Below are positions 21,770 to 32,281 of a stretch of 64,000 bases of DNA, one piece after another. Position numbers and translations under genes: made by a program. The stretch lies in assembly GCA_949825045.1 (NCBI GenBank), contig OX463815.1:17539231-17603230 (forward strand). Reading direction: 5' to 3'. Numbering within the stretch: position 1 is the first letter of the stretch; each line of letters starts with the position of its first letter. The stretch comes from Argyresthia goedartella (Eukaryota > Arthropoda > Insecta > Lepidoptera > Argyresthiidae). The notes under the pieces are model-generated. The model searched no databases, was not told where the DNA came from, and worked only from the letters and a program-made list of their open reading frames with translations.

Positions 21770-22325
21770 CGTACTGTCACCTCCAAATAATACTATCTCT
21801 GAAATGTTTTGTACCATGAATGGCAAATCATTTACATAAACAAGGAAAAGGTACGGACCCAGAATAGATCCTTGTGGGACTCCCATCTTGCCCTGAGAAC
21901 CCGATTATTTGTCCTATTAATGTCAGCTGTTTGAACCCTCCCTTCTTAATACGATATCAGGAGCTTAGAGCTATTGCCTTTTATACCGTAGTGTTTTAGC
22001 TTTAATAGCAATGTTTCGCCTATAGCGTTCCTTTGCGAATTTGATGCGCATTGAAGTGCGTCAGCAACTGACCTAATATAATCTTCTCAAATATTTTACT
22101 CACTACGGGTAGAACGGAGACTGGTCTGAAATTTTTGGGGACATTGCTATCGCCGCTTTTTAATAAAGGTACTAGCCTGCTGTGTTTTATGAGATCAGGG
22201 AAAGTACTTTCATCTACACATTTATTGAAGATTTTAGCTAAATGAGAGGCAAGTTCGTCTATCACCAAGCTAATAATTTTTACTGACATGCCCCAGAAAT
22301 CTTTGGACTTTTTCAAATTTAACAA
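21770..22325 (-). pseudogene. LINE F reverse transcriptase fragment
   Basis: The frame 22325-22020 shows DFWGMSVKIISLVIDELASH, then TFPDLIKHSRLVPLLKSGD, FRPVSVLPVVSKIFEKIIL (RT blocks 1-2). Downstream, other frames show GVPQ-like GSILGP traces. At the catalytic box the text reads FGGD rather than F/YADD (about 21795-21805), so the active site is mutated. Several frameshifts separate the parts. Confidence 0.7.
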
Positions 22326-22845
22326 CTTTAATGCTTTAATAATGCCATAGGGCTCAATATATGCGAATGAGAAATCTTGATTGCACTTTGGAACATTGAC
22401 TTTTAAAAATGATACCGCAAGATCCGGAGACGAGTCTTAAGTAGCCGTAGTAGCAATTCAAACATTTGTAAAGAACTGTTCAAATGTGGCCGCGATGTTA
22501 TCGTTAGAAGTTATTAGTTTATCTTCAATCTTAAGTAAAAAGCTCTCCTGATTTTGTTTTACCTGCTTCTCTATTTATGATATTCCAAATTGTTTAAGTT
22601 TTATTCGACGATGTGAGAATCTTCGTTTTTATGTGTTCGTACCCAGCTTTATGGCAGACAGACAGACAGACAGACAGGCAGTAGGTAAGGTACTTTGTAA
22701 ATCTTGTTTAAATTATTAATTTTTTGGTATGATCGTCCTACACAAGACTACTTCCTGTGATTTTGAATCTACTTCTAAGATGACAATTTGCCCACTGTGA
22801 TCCGACTTTGAACAATTTAATGTACACTTAAGATGTTATCAAGGC

Positions 22846-23434
22846 AGGTTGCAATAGTTTCAGTTATTCTTGAGGGCTCTGTGAAGATGTAGACTAAATA
22901 TAATTATTTAAAAATAATTTAGTATGCAACGGGGAGTCCACCAGCAAGTCTATATTGAAGTCACCGCAAATAACTACTTTTTTGTTACTACTAGAAACTA
23001 CTCTCAAGACCTCCTCCAATACTGATTCAAATATACCATAATCGATCACTGGTAGGGGGTCTGTATACGCTTACTACAATGTGTCTACCAAGTTCAACAC
23101 ACGATAGTTCTATGACTTTCTGAACAGAAAGTCTGCAAATAGGTTGCAATAGTTTCAGTTATTCTTGAGGGCTCTGTGAAGATGTAGACTAAATATAATT
23201 ATTTAAAAATAATTTAGTATGCAACGGGGAGTCCACCAGCAAGTCTATATTGAAGTCACCGCAAATAACTACTTTTTTGTTACTACTAGAAACTACTCTC
23301 AAGACCTCCTCCAATACTGATTCAAATATACCATAATCGATCACTGGTAGGGGTCTGTATACGCTTACTACAATGTGTCTACCAAGTTCAACACACGATA
23401 GTTCTATGACTTTCTGAACAGAAAGTCTGCAAAT
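22846..23434. repeat. 295-bp tandem duplication in LINE F
   Basis: 22846-23140 and 23141-23434 are identical by eye except for one base: a run of five G in the first unit (near 23053) versus four in the second. The unit begins AGGTTGCAATAGTTTCAG and ends GAAAGTCTGCAAAT. It covers part of the LINE F endonuclease. The second unit keeps the endonuclease frame; the extra G shifts it in the first. Confidence 0.92.
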
Positions 23435-23718
23435 AACCTCTTTAAATTTGAGGCCATTTTTAACCATTACTAAGGATCCTCCGTGTTTTGCAAACTTTCT
23501 ATTGAAGTCGCTGGCTACTTGATGGTTGTGTTCGTTTGAGACTCAATTAGCCAGTGTTCTACTAGGCATAATATGTCTACGCTGTATTGCTCCAAAAATA
23601 GTTCTAGCTCTAGTAATTTGCCAGAAAAGCCACCTTGTAAGTTCTGATTTATTAAAACCAATTGCTTTATAGGGGAGTTTTCTGTTGGCTTCCCTGACAG
23701 CTTAAATGAGTAGTCCAA
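23189..23718 (-). pseudogene. LINE F endonuclease
   Basis: The frame from 23718 reads LINQNLQGGFSGKLLELELF and VDILCLVEHWL (catalytic Glu region). After a shift, the frame 23467-23189 has GRHIVVSVYRPLP and VVICGDFNIDLLVDS (catalytic Asp/Asn). It is the same EEP-type LINE nuclease as at 4411-5560. It is interrupted by the start of the tandem duplication and cannot be functional. Confidence 0.75.
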
Positions 23719-23730
23719 GTAAATTTACTT

Positions 23731-24335
23731 ACATTCGTCTTGGCTGTTTTTAAAACCTCAGCGTACAAAGTTTTAGTAGAATTGTTTCTACATTCGTAAT
23801 TTTCTACTAGCAACCTAGTTATTTTCTCGTCAATAACAGGGTCATAAATATTGAATGCCAATAATTTTGGCAATCTGTCGCTTAGATGATGATGGTACAT
23901 ACATTGTATCCGTAGTCAGTATAAAATTTCGAATAAACTTATTCGTATCAAAATATAATACTAGGTCCCGATGACCAAAGGTCAAGTTATACATAAGCCG
24001 GTTGATTCTAATAATCCGGTAATTTTGTGCCTCTCATAGAGCTTTGGAATAGGGAAAAAGCACACAGAATAATTTTACTTGCCCGGAGTGATACTATAGA
24101 TTCAAAGTCATTTATCAAATCGTCTTGTTTAACTCCTTTGCTGTTCCCCATTTGTAATACAATAGTCGTATTAAGGTCTTACTCCCTATTAAGCATTCAG
24201 TTTACTATCTGCACGTAAGATGCATCAGGAATGCATACTGCCGTAAGTTATTCTGCAGCTTGATGCCTAATCCATTATTGTAGGCACCATTTTCAGGAAC
24301 TGAGTTGCTGGTGAGTGTTAATTGCCAATGTCCAT
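23731..24335. other. no clear gene; possible LINE F ORF1 trace at 23667-23900
   Basis: A short minus-strand frame at 23900-23667 lies where ORF1 of LINE F would end, but no ORF1 motif is recognisable. The rest is unassigned. Confidence 0.35.
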
Positions 24336-25260
24336 CTAAGGCATCACAGGTCGAGGTGTTGCCCGTTGGCCCGTTGTTCCATTTGATGCTACCGATGGAC
24401 CGCCTGCCTTGACTCCATGCGGCTGTGCTGGATCCCGCTGTATAGAGGCCGGTGTAACGGGCACGCTGCACGGTGAAGCCAAGCAAGCCTGCCCGCCGGC
24501 TGTTTCAGTTCTCTTCCACTGCTGGGGGCTCAGTTGTAAAGGAGCTGCTTTCCCCGGCAGGTCTTGTGGTGGTGGCAGAGACAATCTTTGTTTAGAGTCT
24601 TCCATGTTTGTCGGGCACAAGGACTCAAAGCTGCTGCAACGCAAAGTTACTCGATGTTCACTGGCGGGGTCACCACGTAGGCTATACGCGGAAGAGAGTT
24701 CGGTGATGCTGGATGCACTGAAGAGGACAACGGTTGGCCCAGTATTCCACAAGGAGCTAGTTTCTTGCGAGCAGAACTTCAAGGCGATGCGCAAGTTTGC
24801 GCACTCATGGCACACCAAGAGAAGAATATTTGAAGATTGAGGACAGCAGTGTGGTACAGTTCGACGCTGAGTGACTTTTTGTGTTGTCAAGCCCCATTTG
24901 GGGAGGACGAAGAAATAGTATTGTATGGCCTGCCCAAAAAGGGAGAAAGGCCGGGACGCATTCAAGAACTTGTAGGGCATCAAGAAACTGCATGCGTGAA
25001 AGAGCCGAAGGCATTTAGCGCATGACAGTGCCCAAGATTCGGTCTGTAAGCCGCGAAGGCAGGAAAGACCATTTGGTGGTGGAGGGAATGTCGGGGTCAC
25101 CACTTTGCCGACAATGTGGCAGCCTTCGGGAGGCGGAATAAAAGACTTGTCATTCCATGCTCAGTTATTATCTTGTCTAATTGATCGGAATACAATTATG
25201 GCTTATATACTAGGTTGATACATTGGTACATTGTTGAATGATTAATGTTCATCTTTATCC
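24336..25260. mobile_element. LTR-retroelement remnant of uncertain polarity
   Basis: 25089-25102 reads TGTCGGGGTCACCA, the complement of TGGTGACCCCGAC. That is the same primer-site text seen at the BEL LTR boundary at 53975-53992. A second such text (GGCGGGGTCACCA) lies at 24663-24675. Read on the minus strand these would be primer binding sites followed by a gag start (MEDSKQRLSLPPPQ near 24608). Read on the plus strand, the purine-rich GGTGGTGGAGGGAA followed by TGTCGG could be a polypurine tract and LTR start. 25115-25240 matches the repeat at 20704-20830. A long minus-strand open frame covers much of it but shows no pol motif. Confidence 0.4.
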
Positions 25261-27327
25261 AAAAAAATATAAAGCATGTCGATGTCATCAAATTCATGAA
25301 GTACCTTTGCTTTCGTTGAAAAATTCCATACAGTTCATCAAATTACGTCCTTCAACCTATGTTTTCATATTAAGATATATATATATTACTTATATAATAT
25401 AATTTCATATTCTTCCTTTTACGAAGCGATGTGAGATCGCTGACTTATCTTTCCTGCTTAAAATAACTACAAATAATATCAACTGCCCTGATTTACAAAA
25501 CAAAATTAATTTGATTGTTCTTCTAGACGTCTACGATTTACCCCTGTCGTCTCGTACTACTCTACTCGTACCAATTATCGGAAAAATACATTTATATGGC
25601 GAGTAAGTGACAATTTTAATAAGCTGAGTAGACGATCTGAACTCGACCTATTCTGCACGAGTGTTACTTCAGCTAGGCAGCGGCTGACTGAACAGAGAGT
25701 TCTTCGGCGTATTTGCGTACAACGACTGAGTATTTAGCATGCCCCCTATTGAGCTAATTGGCATTTATTGCTACATAACTACGTTATGTAAGCGAAGCCA
25801 ATTTCGATATTAAGTTCATATGCATTTTCTCTTTTCTTCGTCATGTCTCTACACGTGAAAATCTTTTATTGGCCTTCTGTGTTTATTATTGTTTCTATAT
25901 ATGTATAATGTGATGTTGATTTTCCCAGTATACAAATAAATAAATGTCATGCAGGAAGCATGGTATGAACTATAAACAACTCATATTAGGCCAAAAGGCA
26001 CATAAATCGGAACTACCGAATGCAAACACCTCTTGGTGGGTTTCACGACCATGTTCCAATGAGATAATTAATTTATCTTAAATTCATTACGGGACGATCA
26101 ATGTTTCGGATGTCACGTTAAGCTGTAGGCCCGGCTGCGTCTTCTGAAAAGCCCGTGGGTTACAACACTGAGCCAGCGTGGTGGAGTATGACATAGTCTT
26201 ACTCGTATCCGCGAAAAGGCCTGTGCCCCTCGATGGGGACATTAAAAGGCTACCTTTAATTTAATTGAATTAATTTATAACATTAGTTTAAAAATAGGAT
26301 AATTTTCAACAATAATTTTGTCGTGTGCCTTTTTGCTAATTATCGACATCGACTATATCAGTAAATAGTGTCATCACTCTGTATAGGTACATGAACCCTG
26401 AAAACATTACACTATACTTTTTTTGGCCGCCGCCGCATAAAAGTTTTCCTGGTCAGAGATGTGTCTTCTAATAATCCCTGAAATTGAGAATACACTTTTC
26501 TACTACTTTCTAAATTCTTTTATAAATACTTTTAAAATACATATAAACATTTCTCTGAGACAGCACACTATTTTCGATCCCAGTATTCAACTGTTCGGTT
26601 AGTACCTTAGACTCAAAAGCAACAAAACTACCTACCTTACCTGCTTAATTAATTTTATTCATTGATGACGGATCAAGAAGCGACCTACACTGGACAGTGA
26701 CATCATTGGCTTGACATTTTTTTATTATTATTTATTGCATATTTTGTAAAGTTCGATTATTATGTTTTGAGCATTATGACCTGACCTGACCATAAAAGAC
26801 TTATAAATAAAAGGCATAAAAGGCTAAAAGATTTCTATAATTTATAAAAAACTATGAAACTGAATAACTTGACCTTTAGGTCAGAGGTATATTGTGTAAT
26901 ATAATAACAAATTCCTAAATTAACTAGATAACTATTACTTACCTACATATATTAAGATTTTGAAAGTTTGCCTCTGCCTGACATGGCATAAGATCTGGCT
27001 TCGATTTCCATTCCTCATATGGACCGGTAGAGATCCGAAGCTGAAGGGGTTGTTACCAAAGGTGGTGCATTAGGTTTTTTGTTGTCTAAGATATGGATGA
27101 AACTGACCAAATATCAAAAATGGTAACACGAGATATCTCGGAAACACTTATAGCAGCTATAAACCACGAAATCTTGGTATTTGTTTTGGTTTCTCGCTCT
27201 TAAATTCTTAACGATGCATTCTATCGAAAAGTTACATCGTAACAAACTAAAGAGTTAACTAGAAAACCATATTCAAAAATCGGAGTTTTTCCCGACTTTG
27301 TAAATAACTGGAAAAGTGGTCCTTGAA
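25261..27327. other. AT-rich DNA, no gene; one dispersed-repeat trace
   Basis: No coding frame recognised. Around 26170-26260 the text CCAGCGTGGTGGAGTATG and GGCCTGTGCCCCTCGATGGGG resembles a dispersed repeat common in insect genomes. A similar phrase (CCCGTGCCCCTCGGTGGGAC) occurs at about 47310 in the gypsy leader. Confidence 0.4.
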
Positions 27328-27590
27328 GAGCTCAGTGGTCTAGTGAGTTTCACGCTTGCAGGAGATGCGGGTTCGAGTCCCGGTGCTGACCATGTATCAT
27401 TGATGTATCCTTAGGATGTATCATGTAATTTTTTCTTAAGTACATTATACGGACGCTCTAACTTTCTTATTTATACTATGCTTTAACGGTGATGGAAAAC
27501 ATAGCGAGGAAACCTTGATTACCCCATTTGCTGCAGCGATGGGCTAGCCCCCTGTTACGCAAAATGGGTTAATGAATCACTGTCTAAGAT
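27328..27590 (+). mobile_element. tRNA-derived SINE, copy 2
   Basis: The head reads GAGCTCAGTGGTCTAGTGAG (A box) and GCGGGTTCGAGTCCCGGTGC, with a good B box GGTTCGAGTCC, so it keeps an RNA polymerase III promoter. The body has GGTGATGGAAAACATAGCGA and CTAGCCCCCTGTTACGCAAA, matching the SINE at 11851-12142. The 3' end is shorter than that copy. It directly precedes a LINE C 3' fragment. Confidence 0.78.
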
Positions 27591-27613
27591 AACTAAAAAA
27601 ACGCTCTGAATTA

Positions 27614-27765
27614 TGTAACATATAATAACTCTACTGACTGGTTTGGTGTAAGAGATCTCTTATTAGAGATAAGCTCACTTTGTACACTACTTTCATGTAA
27701 ATCTTGTTTTTTTATATGATTTGTGTGCAATAAACAAATAGTGAATTATGAATTATGAATATTCT
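27614..27765 (+). mobile_element. LINE C 3' UTR fragment
   Basis: TCTCTTATTAGAGATAAGCTC followed by a TTTGTACACTA block, TTGTGTGCAATAAA and a GAATTAT repeat tail matches the 3' end of LINE C copy 1 (7235-7344). It is a severe 5' truncation with no coding part. Confidence 0.8.
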
Positions 27766-28058
27766 GTGTGTGTATCAAAATATAATTGGTCCAATAATCT
27801 AAAAAATATCAAGCTATCCAAACATGACACGTTTATTACACCAAAGCTTTTAATCGATTTTACCTTCATAGCAGGGTCACCTGATACCTAGCTGACGTCA
27901 TAATTCTACCATCCTACTACCGAGTAGGTTAGCCCACAAACAGGAAAATAGTATCTACCGAGATAGATAGTCTTAACATAACATTACCATAATATATCAT
28001 ATACCAAATAGACCATAATAGACTTTTAATTAGCTGACCAAATTTTGGGGAGTGATCA

Positions 28059-28803
28059 AGTCAAGTCAAGTCAAAGTACTTTATTACTGTAGATATTTAC
28101 ATATACTTAGCAAACGTCAATTTTGCCTCTTCTCTACATCGGACCACTGTGGGAGAAGAACCGCGTAGAAACTCCCACAGATTGATTTTTAGATCTCTTT
28201 TAAAAATAGGTTGTGCTTAACTAATACAAATATGAAAAATTTAATTGTTATGAATAATAAGCAGGAATAAATAATTACAAAATTATTAACAGCAAGGTCT
28301 GTGTTGAGCCAGATTAACCCCATACAGTCCTGTCGTTTAAGTAATCTTGAACATTGTAATATCCCTTTTTCGACAAAGTCGCTTTAACATGCTTTTTAAA
28401 TTGCTCAAATGGCAATTTCAAAATCTCCAGAGGTATCTTATTGTAGTAGAGAATGCACTGACCCTTGAAAGAATTGCTAACCTTCGCGAGTGTAAAACGG
28501 GGCGCACATACCTAGTCTGTGATTATTTCTTAGGTTAACATTACAGCTATCGCTAAGTTTGGAAAATGTTGAGAGGTTCTTGCGTACATACATTATATTT
28601 TCGAAAATAAATTGAATAGCTACTGTTAGTATGTCAATTTCTTTAAAAAGCTCTCTTAAGGAGTCTGTTCGTTTTAAATTATAAATTGCTCGAATAGCTC
28701 TTTTCTGTAAAATAAAAATAGTTTGAATATCCGCTGCTTTCCCCCACAACAAGATACCATAGGACATCACACTATGAAAATAACTAAAATATACTAGCCT
28801 AGA
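28059..28803 (-). mobile_element. LINE A-family 3' fragment inside the MITE
   Basis: Minus strand; the tail is TTGAC repeats (CAAGTCAAGTCAAGTCAAAG on the plus strand at 28059). The 3' UTR (28085-28215) matches the plus-strand fragment at 35218-35361. The coding part ends at the 5' break at 28803. It is a younger insertion than the MITE. Confidence 0.85.
28477..28800 (-). pseudogene. LINE A-family RT C-terminal fragment
   Basis: Starts within LVYFSYFHS and continues MSYGILLWGKAADIQTIFIL, then QKRAIRAIYNLKRTDSLREL and FKEIDILTV. This parallels SIMSYGILLWG...LQKRAIHAIYN of LINE A at 2959-4269 (near 3040-3150). The frame then degrades. No catalytic block is included. Confidence 0.85.
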
Positions 28804-29012
28804 TCGTACCTACCATTATGGACAGCATTCCCAAAGGAACATATGGTTGCGAATGTTTTTTTTACTGATCCTCAGTGCATTGACCTGATCAGCTGAAAAC
28901 AGGTTACTATGGAAGCCTCGAAAAAAAAACTTTTGCGACCATAAATTTCTTGGGGAAAGTTGTTCATAATAATGGGATTCCCAAAATTTGGTCAGCTAAT
29001 TAAATGTCACTC

Positions 29013-29362
29013 TTTATGGTAATGGTTCGTTCCTTGTTATTTATTTCTAACCGTATTTATATTTTTAGGGATCCTTACCTTAAAAGGGAAAAAGGAACCC
29101 TTAGGATCACTTCGTTGTCCGTCTGTCCGTGTGTCAAGACCTTTTTATAGGGAACGCGTCGAGGGTTCAAGTTGAAATTGATATCAGTTACTCACGTCGG
29201 TAGTCCTTTAAAGATGTGAAAAATCAAGCTTCTAGGTTAACGCAATCAAACGATACGTACTCGCAAGGGAACCAAAACCTATAGCTTTAGGGTACTTGCG
29301 TTGACCTAGAATCATGAAATTTGGCACAGAACAAGGTCTTAACTATAAGACTATTAACTATA
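29013..29362. other. possible dispersed repeat, no gene
   Basis: The text around 29075-29160 (GGATCACTTCGTTGTCCGTC, then GTCAAGACC and GGGAACGCGTCGAGG) resembles a phrase I have a weak memory of in insect repeats. No inverted ends or coding frame were defined. Confidence 0.35.
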
Positions 29363-29436
29363 AAATTTACAGTTTTATTTTTTTTTCCTTTACTTGTACT
29401 AACAAGTAAAGGAAAAAAAATTAAAACTGTAAATTT
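29363..29436. repeat. near-perfect 35-bp hairpin with 4-nt loop
   Basis: The arm 29363-29397 begins AAATTTACAGTTTTA and ends TTCCTTTACTTGT. The arm 29402-29436 is its reverse complement with one mismatch at an A/T junction. The loop is ACTA. This could extrude as a cruciform or be a small foldback element. Confidence 0.85.
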
Positions 29437-30415
29437 CTGTCTATCTGTCTGTTATTTTTGACCAACTGTCTGTAGCACTGGTCTGTATACGCGTTTCTTA
29501 ATACTGTATGCAGGCAATGCAACTTTATCGGTAACGTGATTTAATCTTACCTATCATTCAGCCTACTATTCAAACATTCGGCCTTCAGCCTTAACGTGAG
29601 TACAGCTTTGCGTATCTTTTGGCTTGCGGTAATAGGTGGAACTAATGCTTTTCGACTGTTTCGGTGCATTAAGTTGCACAGAACTGGCACCCCCCTGTAA
29701 ACGTTGCTCACGCTCCAAAATATCGTTGAAGGACTGTATACTATAGACTTACTTAAGAATAAATTATATACCTACCTATCTTCTCTGCCTAGAGTCTGGC
29801 TAGCCTAAAAATATCGCGAAGCGCGGCGAATTAAAAAAATCTTATACTTGTATGTAACATCATGTATTATGCTAGTATATGTTACCGGCAAAGTAAAAAA
29901 AATACACGCTTGGTTCCCATACATTTAACCGTGTATGAGTCGTCTATCTTAATCTATGGTCAGTGTACACAACCTTATCTACAAGTGTATACGGAACCCT
30001 TGGTAGGCGAGTCCAATTGCACTTGACCGTTTATTTTCTGTTGGAAGGGATAAAATGGTTTAACCATGCCCAGTAGTTAGTTAGTTACTCTCTGCTCCCT
30101 CCCTGCCCGATTATCTACATTGAGCGGGCCTCAGCTCGAAGCTTACGGACAAATAAAACCCTGTGTTAGAGTAGATGCTGCTAGGCTTTACTACTAATTA
30201 TGTATAGGTAAGTGTATTTCAGAACAGCGCTATCGAGTATTTCTTCTGTATTGGCCGGCCCTAAATTTGAACTTAGGGACAATACAGAAGACTCCAAATA
30301 TCGTGAGCTAATTTCTGGCCCTGGTCGGGCCTGCTTAGGGTGATAGGGCCATATGAATGATGCAGGTTTTTGTGCCTAGTTTATGACTTTTAGTATCTCA
30401 GAATTAGTGTCTCAA
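29437..30415. repeat. gene-free stretch with a short hairpin at 30242-30291
   Basis: No gene seen. At 30242-30291 arms of 12 bp (TCTTCTGTATTG and CAATACAGAAGA) enclose an inner CCCTAA...TTAGGG pair. The text GGCCGGCCCTAAATTTG is near similar phrases in the neighbouring element at 30416-30731. Confidence 0.45.
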
Positions 30416-30731
30416 TATTTTTCGAGTTACAGCGATTTAAAGTTGGTCCGGCTAGGAATCACAATTCTTTCTTGATTCGCCATGGCCGGGACCATTGAAA
30501 TAAATAAGTAAATGTAACTCAATGGTCGGGACAGGTATTGTGATTACTAGCCTGAAAATACTAAGGCATACATTCTGAGATTCAACAACTAAAAGGCACA
30601 AATTAGGCACTAAATCTTGGCGTACGAGACAAAACAACATCACTGATTTCAAGATAAAAGTTTTCTTGATCCAGCCGTGGTGGGGCCAGGAATTAGCCGG
30701 ACCACTTTTAAATTGCTGTAACTCGGAAAAA
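30416..30731. mobile_element. 316-bp MITE with long inverted ends
   Basis: The left end TTCGAGTTACAGCGATTTAA and right end (inward) TTCCGAGTTACAGCAATTTAA match over ~45 bp and both continue into GTGGTCCGGCT / TTGGTCCGGCT. There is no coding capacity. A related internal piece (CACTAAAAGG-CAAATTAG-CACTAAATC order) recurs at 33165-33250. Confidence 0.7.
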
Positions 30732-31145
30732 GCGGGAAAACAAGTTCTGCTACCCCATTTAACGAACCTTTGCAACTCTTCAAAACGATTTTGTCACTCT
30801 AATATTATCTTGCTTCACAAAAAAGATGACACATCTGATATAGTAAATTACAGGCCAATTGAGTCTTGTATAAGTGGTCAATTGGACCGTGAACAACCCC
30901 CCGATCAGGCGGGCTTCCGACCTGGATTTTTGGCTACGGATCATCTCCAAACCCTGAACCAGATTGTTGAAAAACATCAAGAATACAATAAACCGCTTTA
31001 CCTTGCTTTTGTAGGCTATTCGATAGTCTTGAACACTCCTCAAGTTTTACTTCTTTGCTTAATCAAAATATAGATCCTGCCTAAGTATATCAACATATTA
31101 AGATCAGATAACAATAGAATAGCAGATGTTAAGACTTCCATTTCC
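30732..31145 (+). pseudogene. LINE G RTE reverse transcriptase, first part
   Basis: NIILLHKKDDTSDIVNYRPI (RT blocks 1-2), then DREQPPDQAGFRPGF, TDHLQTLNQIVEKHQEYNKP and LYLAFVGYS (block A, the catalytic Asp of F-D-Y-K-A-F replaced by G). Stops and deletions are present (ESCISGQ replaces part of block 2). It ends at VKTSIS, where the DNA transposon begins. Confidence 0.82.
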
Positions 31146-32281
31146 GGTGAGCGTACCTACTTCCAGCAAAACAGGTCGGGGTTTCGAAATTATCTTCAAA
31201 AATGGTTCGGTATCATTACGTCTCAATAAAGAATCACAAATGAGTACACGGTTCATTAGGGAATGATAGTACCCATTAATATAAACAACTTTTTCTTATG
31301 TTCTTAAGTAGTAACTTATTTTCGTAGGTAATCCGTCAAGAATTGCGATCATGTTCTGATGAATAAGTTGTCATTGTCAGGCTTTTGTCCATATGGGGTG
31401 GCAGATATTGAGCTGAAACGAACAATAATGCCATACGGCGATATTATGATACCAAATTCGGAGTGTAGGCACAATGTATCCAGCGACTGACTTCATTTTA
31501 GTTGCCTACTTTTACATTTTAATTTGGCCAGGTAGTGTTTTGAAATGGGAAGGTTCAGCTTCTCAGCTTCCACACGGAATTTCTGCTTAAAATTTTCAGG
31601 ATATCTTTATGAATAAGAGCACTAATTCGTCAATTGATCAGCAAATCCGCTATTGTCTTAGAACTTGAATTAGAGGGCTCCAAACATAAGGCGCGGTCAA
31701 ACTAACAACAGAGCCTTATTTCTCTCAAAATTCTTAATCCATGTTTATGAAACCTTCGGAGGAGATGATGGACGTTATGAGGAACCGCTGAGTAGAGATG
31801 TTAAGTCTTGAAGTAGTGTCGTTTGAATGTGCTCAGAGATTTTCACTTTTTTGTATGCTGAATAACGCGAAAAAAATAAAACTTTCTAAACAGTAAGATT
31901 GCACTGATAAAGCACAAATTACTAACAACTAGTGTACGCAATATCATATTCCTAGGTTCAGCAAATGCCGAGATACAGATAACCCTCAAACGTTACCCCA
32001 GCAGAAAAATGAATAACTCTGTTCCTTTAAGAGGCACAAACTCCCCACTTCGGGCACATTTATGCACAAATATAAGGTACCCTATAACTTTCATTGTGCT
32101 AGGTCTCTTTTTTTTTTGCTAGGAGAACGTTCTTCCAGCAGAATGTTTTTCGAATTTAGCTCTAAATCCCGTGGGAACAAAAATTTCATATTTCGGACAC
32201 AATTTTTTCTCACAGAGCACTAATTAAGTGTCTTTTTAGAATTTCGAAAAGCCGACTTTTTTTGCTGGAAATACGCTCACC
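31146..32281. mobile_element. 1.1-kb non-autonomous DNA transposon inside LINE G
   Basis: The left end GGTGAGCGTACCTACTTCC, then AGCAAAA and TCGGGGTTTCGAAATT, matches the right end read inward (GGTGAGCGTATTTCCAGC, AAAA, GTCGGCTTTTCGAAATT) over ~45 bp. ATTTCC is present on both outer sides, a possible short target duplication. It contains a fragment of the palindromic MITE family (about 31253-31310) and a possible SINE fragment (31380-31450). No transposase was recognised. Confidence 0.68.

Larger units (their letters stand above)
21756..23730 (-). mobile_element. CR1/Jockey-group LINE (LINE F), broken
   Basis: The minus-strand remains contain the endonuclease start (23718-23460), a partly duplicated endonuclease segment, the RT start (22325-22020) and traces of RT blocks B and C down to about 21756. 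The protein is close to LINE A in order and motifs, but a distinct family. The boundaries are approximate and no tail was identified. Confidence 0.75.
28020..29012. mobile_element. palindromic MITE, copy 3, split by a LINE
   Basis: The left arm at 28020-28058 (TTTTAATTAGCTGACCAAAT) breaks off at GGGGAGTGATC. The element resumes at about 28804 with GATCGTACCTACCATTATGG and runs to CAGCTAATTAAATGTCAC at 29012. GATC is present at both edges of the 745-bp interruption. Without the insert it would be ~245 bp, like copies 1 and 2. Confidence 0.8.

Noticed and set aside
24336..25103. 255-codon minus-strand open frame
   Set aside because: No retroviral or cellular motif is recognisable; it starts within a primer-site-like text. 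Kept only as part of an uncertain retroelement remnant.
27328..27400. Functional tRNA gene
   Set aside because: A and B boxes are good, but the acceptor and anticodon stems do not form and a SINE body follows; it is a tRNA-derived SINE.
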